Origin: Candidatus Zhuqueibacterota bacterium
GTDB lineage: Bacteria > SM23-31
Assembly (NCBI GenBank): GCA_022562855.1
Contig: JADFON010000016.1
Coordinates: 1 to 13,293, forward strand
DNA: 13,293 nt
Direction: 5' to 3'
In this document: positions 1 through 6,740 of the stretch, piece by piece
Layout of the letters: every line of letters starts with the position of its first letter
Numbering within the stretch: position 1 is the first letter of the stretch
The notes under the pieces: model-generated
What the model was told of the DNA's origin: nothing
The model's database searches: none
What the model saw: the letters and a program-made list of their open reading frames with translations, nothing else
Program-made: the position numbers and the translations under genes

Positions 1-13
1 ATAGAAATATTAA

Positions 14-190
14 ACAACACTATCGTGTAAAATGCACCCTACACATCAAAACAGTTTCCGCCCCTCGCAAAAGTGAGTGTTGTCTAACCTTAGAACTTCG
101 TAGTTCGGGCAAGCCCCCTTTACCCGGGTCGTCCCCGACCCGCCACGTGAGTGGTCACTATGTGATTAGGGACGACTCACGCCATGTAAC
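14..190. other. GC-rich island with many inverted repeats; unclassified structured element or ncRNA
   Basis: No coding frame of note is present. The stretch is clearly richer in G and C than the AT-rich DNA after it. It contains several perfect inverted repeats: ACAACACT (14-21) with AGTGTTGT (76-83); GAACT (93-97) with AGTTC (102-106) around a TCGT loop; CGGGTC (125-130) with GACCCG (137-142); GTCGTCCC (128-135) with GGGACGAC (169-176); and CGTGAGT (146-152) with ACTCACG (175-181), the last enclosing a smaller TCAC/GTGA stem (155-158/161-164). Some pairs are mutually exclusive: bases 128-130 and 175-176 are shared by competing stems. GTGAGTG also occurs twice directly (73-79 and 147-153). 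I do not recognise it as tRNA, 5S rRNA, tmRNA, RNase P, SRP RNA or a familiar riboswitch. It could be a structured RNA on either strand, or a folded DNA site of a mobile element. Confidence 0.45.
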
Positions 191-212
191 ACGCACAAAA
201 GCTACATTTAAT

Positions 213-241
213 TTGACATTAATGCAATTATTACCTATACT
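213..241 (+). promoter_or_regulatory. Candidate sigma70-type promoter P1, distal, upstream of the S41 protease
   Basis: A perfect -35 hexamer TTGACA (213-218) is followed after exactly 17 bases by TATACT (236-241), five of six matches to the -10 consensus. Transcription would start near 248 and give a leader of about 270 bases before the protease ATG at 518. It lies just right of the GC-rich island, so the island would not be part of this transcript. The match is good, but AT-rich DNA produces such matches by chance and the promoter rules of this lineage are unknown. Confidence 0.45.
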
Positions 242-416
242 TGAATGCTACTCTATACCAGAAAAAATAATATAGCCAAGATTAAAAACAATGTCAACTT
301 GTTTGCATGACTGATTTTAGAGTAGGTTTAAAGGAATGACTTTATCACAAATTTTAATTAATTCCAAAATGAAACAAAACAAGATTTTTTTAGTATATAA
401 TTGATAGAATTATTCT

Positions 417-446
417 TTGTTATCAACTGTTTTGTATAATTATAAT
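417..446 (+). promoter_or_regulatory. Candidate promoter P2, proximal, for the S41 protease
   Basis: TTGTTA (417-422, four of six matches to the -35 consensus) is followed after 18 bases by TATAAT (441-446). A second TATAAT sits immediately before it (435-440). The start would fall near 453, giving a short leader of about 65 bases. Apart from P1 and P2, bases 201-517 are AT-rich and show no coding frame or RNA gene that I can support. Confidence 0.35.
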
Positions 447-517
447 GAGCGTTACCGGGAGCGATAAAAAACCGAACCGTTCCTCAAAGTTAGCATTTAC
501 ATATAAGGGAGATTTAT

Positions 518-2131
518 ATGAATTTCCGCCGGATAATATTATTGAGTTTTGTATCTGTTTTAACGGTATCATTAATATTTTTCAGTTTTCGTGTTACCGA
601 CGCATTTGATACTCAGGCCGAAATCTATCAAAAAACGAGAATATTTACCAGCATTCTCCTGAAAATTATAGATGAATATGTTGATGAAAAAGATCCGGAC
701 GTTCTTCTTGACAGGGCGATCGCGGCTCTAATGGAGGATCTTGATCCGCATAGCAATTTTGTGGGTCCGAGAGCTTTCGAAAATATGTCCGAGCGGATTA
801 TGGGTTATCAGGGGATCGGAATTCAATTTCGAATGATTGAAAATAAGATTACCGTTATGCGCGTTCTCAGGGATGGTCCATCTGAGCGTGCCGGGCTTAA
901 AATGGGGGATAGAATAATCAAAATAGAGGGCGAAAACGCAATAGGTATGGAGCAAGCCGAAGTACCGATTCTGCTAAAAGGTCCGACGGGAACACGGGTC
1001 AATGTAACACTTGAACGACCCGGTATAGGTGAAATCGATGTATCAATTACGCGCGGACAGGCTTTTTTAGAATCCGTTAAATATTATTTTATGCTTGACG
1101 ATGTCACCGGTTATATACATTTAGAGACTTTTTCCCGCACAAGTTCGAGTGAAATGGATCGTGCCTTGCGGCATTTACAGGGTCAAGGTATGGAAAGATT
1201 GGTATTCGACCTGCGTGAAAATACCGGCGGTCTTCTTCCGCAGGCAATCGAGGTTGCCGACAAATTTCTCGGCGGTAACAAATCTATCGTAAAAACTAAG
1301 GGAAGAATCCCGTCGTCCAACGGTGAGTTTAATTCAACTGACAGTCCCGCCGACATAAAAGTTCCCATGATAGTTCTCGTTGATGAACAGTCGGCGAGCG
1401 CTTCGGAAATCGTATCCGGCGCGCTGCAGGATTGGGACAGGGCTCTCATTGTCGGGAAAACTACATTCGGCAAAGGTCTTGTCCAATCGCAAACCCAATT
1501 CGATGACCGGTCTGCTTTGCTGCTGACCATCGGCAGATGGTACACGCCGCTGGGAAGACTAATTCAGAAAGATTATACAAACAAATCCCGTCAGCAGTAC
1601 AGACAGGATGCCGCGAGTGAATCCTTTAACCTCGAAAATAGACAGAGAGAAGACAGACCGACCTTTACCACGCCAATGGGAAGAACGGTTTACGGCGGGG
1701 GTGGAGTCACTCCTGATATTGACCTGGAATCCAATTTTGTGTTGTCCCCGGCTTATTATATGCTCACACCTTCGGTAAGAGCCTTACTTCAAAATAATCA
1801 AAGTTATGAGCCGTATTTTCAATATGGACAGGATTTTGCCGTAAAAAATGCAGACAGATGGTCATCGGCAAGGGAGTTCGTGGAGGATTATGCATTAGAA
1901 GGCGCCGAATATGACAGTTTTATACAATTCTTAAATGACAAGAATATGAATTTTGATGAACAGGACTTTGACGATGAATCAAAAGTAATTCTCGAGTGGA
2001 ATGTCAGGAACCGGATAGCCGAATTTTTGTGGGGAGACGAGGGCAAAATGATTTCTGCGGCGAAAGATTATGAGGCGCTTATGAACGCTCTTGAATATTT
2101 TCCTGAGGCAGAAAAATTAAGCAAAAATTAA
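518..2131 (+). CDS. S41 family carboxyl-terminal processing protease (CtpA/Prc-like) with PDZ domain
   Basis: Encodes 537 residues. The start ATG follows a clear ribosome binding site, AAGGGAGA (505-512), five bases upstream. Residues 4-25 form a hydrophobic signal/anchor segment after RR, so the enzyme should face the periplasm. A short helical region (31-90) precedes a PDZ domain (about 95-168, including the GIGIQF segment and the G-x-R-AGLK-GD turn), which binds unstructured C-termini of substrates. The S41 catalytic domain follows: DLRENTGG (231-238, family usually DLRxNxGG), SASASEI with the likely nucleophile Ser292, and GKTTFGKGLVQ with the general base Lys319. GRWYTPLGRLIQ (339-350) and the GGGGVTPDI segment (393-401) are also typical of the family. 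The C-terminal tail of about 135 residues is acidic and unassigned. Such proteases trim or degrade periplasmic proteins. The gene stands alone and converges on the leftward block. The family is certain; the substrate is not. Confidence 0.95.
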   Translation: MNFRRIILLSFVSVLTVSLIFFSFRVTDAFDTQAEIYQKTRIFTSILLKIIDEYVDEKDPDVLLDRAIAALMEDLDPHSNFVGPRAFENMSERIMGYQGIGIQFRMIENKITVMRVLRDGPSERAGLKMGDRIIKIEGENAIGMEQAEVPILLKGPTGTRVNVTLERPGIGEIDVSITRGQAFLESVKYYFMLDDVTGYIHLETFSRTSSSEMDRALRHLQGQGMERLVFDLRENTGGLLPQAIEVADKFLGGNKSIVKTKGRIPSSNGEFNSTDSPADIKVPMIVLVDEQSASASEIVSGALQDWDRALIVGKTTFGKGLVQSQTQFDDRSALLLTIGRWYTPLGRLIQKDYTNKSRQQYRQDAASESFNLENRQREDRPTFTTPMGRTVYGGGGVTPDIDLESNFVLSPAYYMLTPSVRALLQNNQSYEPYFQYGQDFAVKNADRWSSAREFVEDYALEGAEYDSFIQFLNDKNMNFDEQDFDDESKVILEWNVRNRIAEFLWGDEGKMISAAKDYEALMNALEYFPEAEKLSKN

Positions 2132-2150
2132 ATCCGGTCTTTTATTTTTT

Positions 2151-2185
2151 AAAAAAGGAGCGCAGTGAAATGTGCTCCTTTTTTT
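2151..2185 (+). terminator. Rho-independent terminator after the S41 protease, probably bidirectional
   Basis: GGAGCGCA (2157-2164) pairs with TGTGCTCC (2171-2178) around the loop GTGAAA: eight pairs including one G-U. Seven T follow (2179-2185). Six A precede the stem (2151-2156), so the reverse transcript also has a hairpin followed by a U run, with one A-C mismatch in its stem. It lies 20 bases past the protease stop and about 120 bases past the stop of the convergent YchF-like gene, so it can serve both. Confidence 0.9.
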
Positions 2186-2222
2186 ATTCAAAAAATTGAC
2201 TACTTGAATGAAATTGCTATTT

Positions 2223-2304
2223 GAGAGTGTTTCATAATTTGAATGACCATATCCATTGTCATGCTGAGTTCATGGCGGCCGATAAATAATTATGCAACGC
2301 TCTC
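2223..2304. mobile_element. 82-bp MITE-like element or insertion-sequence remnant with 17-bp terminal inverted repeats
   Basis: GAGAGTGTTTCATAATT (2223-2239) and AATTATGCAACGCTCTC (2288-2304) are inverted repeats matching at 15 of 17 positions. They enclose 48 bases with no reading frame. TTT flanks both sides (2220-2222 and 2305-2307), a possible 3-bp target duplication, though weak in AT-rich DNA. The right end stops one base before the stop codon of the YchF-like gene (2306-2308), between that gene and its probable terminator. The inside includes GTCATGCTGAG (2259-2269), which resembles a motif I associate with dispersed repeats in FCB-type genomes (from memory). It could instead be a long imperfect hairpin with no mobile origin. 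Confidence 0.45.
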
Positions 2305-2305
2305 T

Positions 2306-3388
2306 TTAGATATTAAATCTGACCAATATTAGGTCGCCTTCCTTTACAATGTAGTCTTTACCTTCGAGTCTAAGACAGCCGTTTTCTTTACATTTAGCAA
2401 TGCTGCCATATTTGACAAAATTATCGTATGTAATTACTTCTGCTCGTATAAATCCCCGTCCGATGTCGGAATGGATAGCGCCGGCAGCATTGTTGGCAGC
2501 AGTACCTTCCGGAATAATCCAACTTTGTGCTGAGGGTTCTCCTGCCGTCAGAAACCGAATGAGCCTGATTGTATCCATGAGCACAGTTGCTATTTTTTCA
2601 CCGGCAGTTTCCTCTATCCCGAGTTCTTTTCTAAATTCTATTTGTTCTTCTTCGGACAAATCCAGGATTTCCTGCTCTGTCCGGCAGCAAATTGCCTCAA
2701 AAGCTCCTTTTTGCGCAGGAAACCTACTTTCCAAACGCTCGATCCATACCGAAGAATTTTGAATCTCTTCTTCATCTATGTTGATTATAGTTACCCGGGG
2801 TTTGATGGTAAGAAATTGATAACCTCTTAATAATTTTTCGCTTACACTATCTAATTCGAGTACACTTAAAGGGTTTTCGTTTTCGAGAGTTTCTTTGCAT
2901 TTTTCAAGTAATTCAACCTCTCCCGGCTGACAAAAATCGGGAGATTTAGTCTTCATTTTTTCTATTCTTTCAAGACGGTTTTCGACAATAACAAGATCGA
3001 TAAGCACCAGTTCGGTATCGAGGTTTATTTTTTCCGCCATAGGATCCGGGACAGGCAGATTGGTAGGGACAGCCGGATTTGTGAATTGTCGTACTACCTG
3101 GATGAGCGCATCGCAGTTTTTAGCCTCATCAAGAATTTTTGACGAAACGGGTTCAACAGCGTTGTCTATTGTGAATAAGGGAGGTAAATCAAGAATTTCA
3201 AACGAAGGATGGACCTGCTTTTTTGAATTACATATTTTTTGTAGAATTTCGAGTCTGCTGTCGAGCGTTGTAAAAATACCGTGTATTGCAGAATCCGACC
3301 GGTCGAGTTCGGTTTCATGTCTTCCCGTAAGCATAGAAAACAATGTTGATTTTCCAGAGTTTTTAAGTCCTATTAAGCCTATTTGCAT
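2306..3388 (-). CDS. YchF/Obg-like translational GTPase family protein with a divergent G domain
   Basis: Encodes 360 residues, close to the usual YchF length. The P-loop GLKNSGKST (7-15) is intact. The YchF-type N-x-x-E that replaces NKxD is seen as NIDE (203-206), which in this family permits ATP as well as GTP. Residues about 130-190 are helical, as in the YchF coiled-coil insertion. The C-terminal TGS-like (DUF933) domain is very well preserved from about 285 to the end, including GTAANNAAGAIHSDIGRGFIRAEV (read around 295-318) and LRLEGKDYIVKEGD (339-352). Oddly, the G3 site reads DLPP (67-70) where YchF has D-x-x-G, and the switch region before it is also unlike the family. The start ATG lies inside the last ten bases of the glutaredoxin-like gene (ATGCAAATAG overlap), implying translational coupling. 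Role by family: ribosome-associated NTPase, possibly stress-related. A non-standard or weak hydrolase is possible. Confidence 0.85.
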   Translation of the reverse strand: MQIGLIGLKNSGKSTLFSMLTGRHETELDRSDSAIHGIFTTLDSRLEILQKICNSKKQVHPSFEILDLPPLFTIDNAVEPVSSKILDEAKNCDALIQVVRQFTNPAVPTNLPVPDPMAEKINLDTELVLIDLVIVENRLERIEKMKTKSPDFCQPGEVELLEKCKETLENENPLSVLELDSVSEKLLRGYQFLTIKPRVTIINIDEEEIQNSSVWIERLESRFPAQKGAFEAICCRTEQEILDLSEEEQIEFRKELGIEETAGEKIATVLMDTIRLIRFLTAGEPSAQSWIIPEGTAANNAAGAIHSDIGRGFIRAEVITYDNFVKYGSIAKCKENGCLRLEGKDYIVKEGDLILVRFNI

Positions 3389-3636
3389 CGGAGTAACTTC
3401 TCCCGTAATTTTATCTCGTCAATGATATATTTAAATGCCATTTTGTTTCCAATGAAGACAACGGGAATTTTCTCCTTAAATTTTTCGAAAATCTTTTTGT
3501 CTTCGGTAATATCAATTTTTTCCAAATGAACCGGTATATCCCGAGCCACTTTCTCTATGATTGCAAGAGCTTTTGTGCACAGAGAGCAATCTTCTTTTGT
3601 GTAAAGCTGAACTAAGATCCGATTTTTAGATTCCAT
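3379..3636 (-). CDS. Small glutaredoxin-like/thioredoxin-fold protein
   Basis: Encodes 85 residues. It opens with a beta strand and the redox motif YTKEDCSLC, giving a C-x-x-C pair at Cys17 and Cys20. The segment KIPVVFIGNK (55-64) carries the cis-proline loop and the strand after it, as in glutaredoxin-like DUF836 proteins, whose size also fits. Known members of the fold exchange thiols and disulfides in the cytoplasm; no signal peptide is seen here. A further Cys lies near the C-terminus (Cys84). The gene begins 12 bases after tsaD and overlaps the YchF-like gene by 10 bases, so the three are almost certainly co-transcribed. The specific partner is unknown. Confidence 0.8.
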   Translation of the reverse strand: MESKNRILVQLYTKEDCSLCTKALAIIEKVARDIPVHLEKIDITEDKKIFEKFKEKIPVVFIGNKMAFKYIIDEIKLREKLLRCK

Positions 3637-3648
3637 GATTTGCAGGCG

Positions 3649-4662
3649 CTAAGAAAGGCTGACCGACTCTAAGGAAAGTGAAGGCAAAGCGGAAAATGTA
3701 AGTTCATCGGATTCCGACCGCATAAATCTATGATACCCGACATACGCAATCATTGCGGCATTATCCGTACAATATTCCGGGGAAGGAATGAAGAGCGAAA
3801 GGCTGCTATTATCCGAGTGGGATTGCAATACTTCTTTTAAGGTACTGTTGGCAGCGACTCCTCCACCCACAACAATTCTATCGATATTATATTCTTTGGC
3901 TGCCCGAATAGTTTTTCCGACCAAGGTATCAACTGCCGCCATCTGGAAACTTGACGCAATATCCGCTTTATGACGCACAATGTCTTCTTCCGACAAGTCG
4001 TCCAGATAATAAAGAACCGAGGTTTTTAACCCGCTAAAGCTAAAATCAAAGTTGTCACTTTTTAATGCCGGGCGCGGAAACCTGTAAAAGTCCGGGTCGC
4101 CCTCCTTGCTCAATTTATCAATAACGGGACCACCAGGGTACTCCAAACCGAGCATCTGAGCAATTTTATCAAACGCCTCTCCTACAGCATCGTCCAACGT
4201 CTGCCCTAATAGCGAATAATCTCCGAAGTCCCGTACTAACCACAACTGTGTATGCCCTCCGGAAATAATTAACCCGATAAATGGCGTGGACAATTCAGGA
4301 TATTCAAAGACCGGCGACCAAAGATGAGCTTCTATATGATTGACACCTATAATCGGAATATCCAGTGCAAAGGAAGCTGCCTTTGCAAAGGAAATTCCCA
4401 TTAAAAGAGAACCGGCGAGTCCCGGACCTCTCGTTACAGCAATTCCTTCAACATCTTTCCATGTAATATCTGCTTCATCAAGCGCCTTCCGGATAACCGG
4501 AATAATGAAACGGAGGTGCTCCCGTGACGCTAATTCCGGTACCACACCGCCGTATTCTTTGTGAATTTCCTGTGTGGTAACGATATTCGCCAAAACCGTG
4601 CTGCCGTCATACAATGCTGCAGCGGTTTCATCACAAGAGGTTTCAATTCCTAAAACTATCAT
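3649..4662 (-). CDS. tsaD: tRNA N6-adenosine threonylcarbamoyltransferase TsaD (Kae1/Gcp family)
   Basis: Encodes 337 residues, the standard bacterial length, in the ASKHA fold. TsaD transfers the threonylcarbamoyl group from threonylcarbamoyl-AMP to A37 of ANN-decoding tRNAs, together with TsaB and TsaE (not in this window), in the cytoplasm. Diagnostic features run in order: GIETSCDETAAAL (5-17), GGVVPELASREH (38-49), the metal-binding NHIEAH with His109 and His113, the ISGGHTQL nucleotide loop (133-140), the DDAVGEAFDKIA segment (157-168), the SFSGLKT segment (208-214), GGGVAANS (266-273) and CTDNAAMIAY with the metal ligand Asp300. Nothing is missing. It lies downstream of the YbbR gene after an 88-base gap and just upstream of the glutaredoxin-like gene. 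Confidence 0.97.
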   Translation of the reverse strand: MIVLGIETSCDETAAALYDGSTVLANIVTTQEIHKEYGGVVPELASREHLRFIIPVIRKALDEADITWKDVEGIAVTRGPGLAGSLLMGISFAKAASFALDIPIIGVNHIEAHLWSPVFEYPELSTPFIGLIISGGHTQLWLVRDFGDYSLLGQTLDDAVGEAFDKIAQMLGLEYPGGPVIDKLSKEGDPDFYRFPRPALKSDNFDFSFSGLKTSVLYYLDDLSEEDIVRHKADIASSFQMAAVDTLVGKTIRAAKEYNIDRIVVGGGVAANSTLKEVLQSHSDNSSLSLFIPSPEYCTDNAAMIAYVGYHRFMRSESDELTFSALPSLSLESVSLS

Positions 4663-4750
4663 CTCTGTTTATATTTACTATTTCTCAATCGATATGTTTT
4701 TGCATTTACCATTCCGGAGATATAATATACATAATCCCTCTACCAAAAAC

Positions 4751-5710
4751 TCATTTCACGATAACCGTGATATTTTTTGGCGTCAATTCGCTGCTGATAA
4801 TGTGTTCGGGGAATTGCAAATTGACCAAGGCAAAATACTCTCCCCCCTTTACCCAATTTTCGTCGAACATAACGGTTGCAATAAAATCGTCAATGATAAG
4901 TTCTTTAATATAATCATTGCCGCCTTTGACATAGACCGTTACTATAGACGGTCTGAAATCCACTTCATAATTTGGCGGTACCCTAACCGCCCGTACAGGT
5001 ATGTTGCCAATTTGGTTTTCACCGATTAACTGAACATCGATTGACATTTTCACATTTCCGGCGGAGTATTTGACAATTCCCAAATGCGGATTCTCCAATT
5101 CGATTAAATCAGAATAATCTTTGTTTTTGTTTTCAAATGTCTTCGGGACGGTCAGCACTTCCTGCATTGTCATAACCACCCTTCCCGGTCCGGTAATGGT
5201 CACGGAATCCGGTTCAAATTCGGTTTTACCTACCTGTATATAACCTTCTCTTGTCGACCTCTGTATATTTTTGTCGCTTACCGGAAGAAGCCGTGAAACA
5301 ACATTGTCAAGAACTACTGAAATTGTGTCCGGGTAAACTATACTGTTTACCGATATTGCGTCCTCAAAACCACGGGGAAGCGTTACCCAGTCTACAAAAT
5401 CCCTCGTTAAAATATTGAAATTATATGTTTTTGCATCCAAGTCTATGTTAAATTTTAAATCCGATTTCCAGAATAAGCGAATCCATAGCAGATCCCATCC
5501 TTTTCCCGTTAAGTTTACGATTACAGTTTCAGGGAGAGGAGAAGCAAGCGTCTTACCCGGCTGCAAATTCATAACTTCGATCGAGCCTTTTATTTCCGTA
5601 TTAAAGGTACCGTTAAGGGCTACATAAATCCATAAAAAACAGGCTAACGTAAGGGCGCCGATTTTTGCTCCCGGTTTGTTTCGAAGTTTTTTTGGACTTT
5701 TTGCTTCCAT
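4751..5710 (-). CDS. YbbR-domain membrane protein (CdaR-like)
   Basis: Encodes 319 residues. A basic N-terminus (KSPKKLRNKPGAK) is followed by one transmembrane helix (about 16-34, ending LWIYVALNG) and a long extracytoplasmic beta-rich part. That part reads as about three YbbR-like repeats (roughly 35-140, 141-230 and 236-319). Typical signatures are the DSVTITGPGRVV stretch (168-179), NIPVRAVRVPPNYEV (236-250), and the SIVTVYVKG type strand near 255. In Firmicutes, CdaR proteins of this family regulate the diadenylate cyclase CdaA, usually encoded next door. No cyclase gene lies beside this one, so its partner is unknown. No strong ribosome binding site precedes the ATG. The family call is good; the function is open. 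Confidence 0.8.
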   Translation of the reverse strand: MEAKSPKKLRNKPGAKIGALTLACFLWIYVALNGTFNTEIKGSIEVMNLQPGKTLASPLPETVIVNLTGKGWDLLWIRLFWKSDLKFNIDLDAKTYNFNILTRDFVDWVTLPRGFEDAISVNSIVYPDTISVVLDNVVSRLLPVSDKNIQRSTREGYIQVGKTEFEPDSVTITGPGRVVMTMQEVLTVPKTFENKNKDYSDLIELENPHLGIVKYSAGNVKMSIDVQLIGENQIGNIPVRAVRVPPNYEVDFRPSIVTVYVKGGNDYIKELIIDDFIATVMFDENWVKGGEYFALVNLQFPEHIISSELTPKNITVIVK

Positions 5711-5759
5711 TTATGATTCAGTTGACATGCATTAGTGATTTTTTTCAGTATTTTTCTTC

Positions 5760-5788
5760 AATGTACAAAGTACCGAAATACAAATCAA
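5760..5788 (-). promoter_or_regulatory. Weak candidate promoter for the YbbR-tsaD-Grx-YchF genes
   Basis: Read on the minus strand, TTGATT (5788-5783) is followed after 17 bases by TACATT (5765-5760). Each hexamer matches the sigma70 consensus at four of six positions. It lies in the 153-base gap between the glycosyltransferase and YbbR genes, the natural place for a promoter of the last four genes. The match is weak. Confidence 0.25.
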
Positions 5789-5863
5789 ACAATTTTTAAG
5801 TCAGAAATATTCGGAAAGCGTATTATCTTACTTTCTATAAGCAGCTTTCACCGGCTCAATATA

Positions 5864-6739
5864 TTATTTTTTCCGGAAAGGCACCAGAACAATTCGAACA
5901 CAAGCGGTTGAAACAAGCGCTATAGAAGCAAGTAAATTCGGCACAAACCAATACCACTGCCGAAAGTACTTTCTAAGATATCTTACATACGACCAATGCG
6001 AAGATAGTATCATTCTGACTGCTTTTTGTTTTACGCTGTGACCAACAAAATGGGTAATCTTTGCGTCCGGCAAAAAGTAAGCGTTCATTCCGTGTTCAAA
6101 AAACCGCTTGCATAAATCCACATCGTTAAAGAACATTCTAAATTGTTCGTCCAGATAGCCAACCGAATCAATGTCTTTTTTTCGCATCATCAATGCCGCG
6201 CCCATTGGCTGATCCACTACTCGTGATTCATTGTGGTCGAAATAACCCATTTTCCAACCATCGAAAACACGGTTTCCGGAAAAAACTATATCGAAACCTA
6301 ACAGCCTGAAAAGCAGTGAAAAGTGATCAGGAAATTCCCTGCACGAAGGAATTATTTCTCCAGCTTTGTTGAGATGCTGTGGCGCTGCTATTCCAATATC
6401 CGGTTTATCATCCAAAAAAGATACCATTGTCTGAAAAAAACCTTTGTGGATTACCGTATCAGGATTCAGGATGAGTACATATTTTCCTTTTGAAATCGTT
6501 AATCCCTGGTTAACTGCGCGTGCAAAGCCAAAGTTGAACAAGTTTTCAATTAACCGGATTTTTTCAGGATTATCCTTAAGAATGACCTTTATAGCCGATA
6601 CCGTAGCATCTTCGGATTGGTTGTCTATTACAATGATTTCACTGGTATGTGAGTTTAAATCCTTAATTAAGGAATGAATGCAACCTGAAATTGTTGATTC
6701 GTTGTTATACGTAACGATAAGGCAGGAGATATCCGGCAT
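5864..6739 (-). CDS. Family 2 glycosyltransferase (GT-A fold, rhamnosyltransferase-like)
   Basis: Encodes 291 residues. The opening SCLIVTYNNESTISGCI (5-21), the IIVIDNQSEDAT nucleotide-binding segment (35-46), NFGFARAVNQGL (69-80) and the metal-binding NPDT (92-95, the DxD-equivalent) mark a GT2 enzyme that transfers a sugar from a nucleotide-sugar donor. QPMGAALMMRKKDID (177-191) and FFNDVDLCKRFFEHG (203-217), with the catalytic acidic pair region, resemble rhamnosyltransferase-like enzymes of cell-surface polysaccharide synthesis. A hydrophobic helix near the C-terminus (about 265-287) followed by basic residues suggests membrane attachment on the cytoplasmic side. The start ATG is one base after the aminopeptidase stop (TGA-C-ATG), so translation is probably coupled. 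Donor and acceptor cannot be read from the sequence. Confidence 0.88.
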   Translation of the reverse strand: MPDISCLIVTYNNESTISGCIHSLIKDLNSHTSEIIVIDNQSEDATVSAIKVILKDNPEKIRLIENLFNFGFARAVNQGLTISKGKYVLILNPDTVIHKGFFQTMVSFLDDKPDIGIAAPQHLNKAGEIIPSCREFPDHFSLLFRLLGFDIVFSGNRVFDGWKMGYFDHNESRVVDQPMGAALMMRKKDIDSVGYLDEQFRMFFNDVDLCKRFFEHGMNAYFLPDAKITHFVGHSVKQKAVRMILSSHWSYVRYLRKYFRQWYWFVPNLLASIALVSTACVRIVLVPFRKK

Positions 6740-6740
6740 G

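Noticed and set aside
82-110. Possible integron attC site: GTCTAAC fits the RYYYAAC box
   Set aside because: No matching GTTRRRY partner at a suitable distance was found in either orientation, and no cassette gene is adjacent.
86-110. Minus-strand CCCGAACTACGAAGTTC resembles a conserved part of 5S rRNA
   Set aside because: The bases on both sides do not follow the 5S rRNA sequence, and the segment is better explained as a small hairpin.
2204-2246. Direct repeat TTGAATGA (2204-2211 and 2239-2246) as a target-site duplication or CRISPR-like repeat
   Set aside because: Only eight bases, two copies, and the second copy lies inside the inverted-repeat element, so it does not flank anything.
4663-4750. 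Possible small gene or RNA between the YbbR gene and tsaD
   Set aside because: The 88-base gap is AT-rich, with no convincing start, ribosome binding site or stable hairpin; plus-strand open frames crossing it are shadows of tsaD and the YbbR gene.
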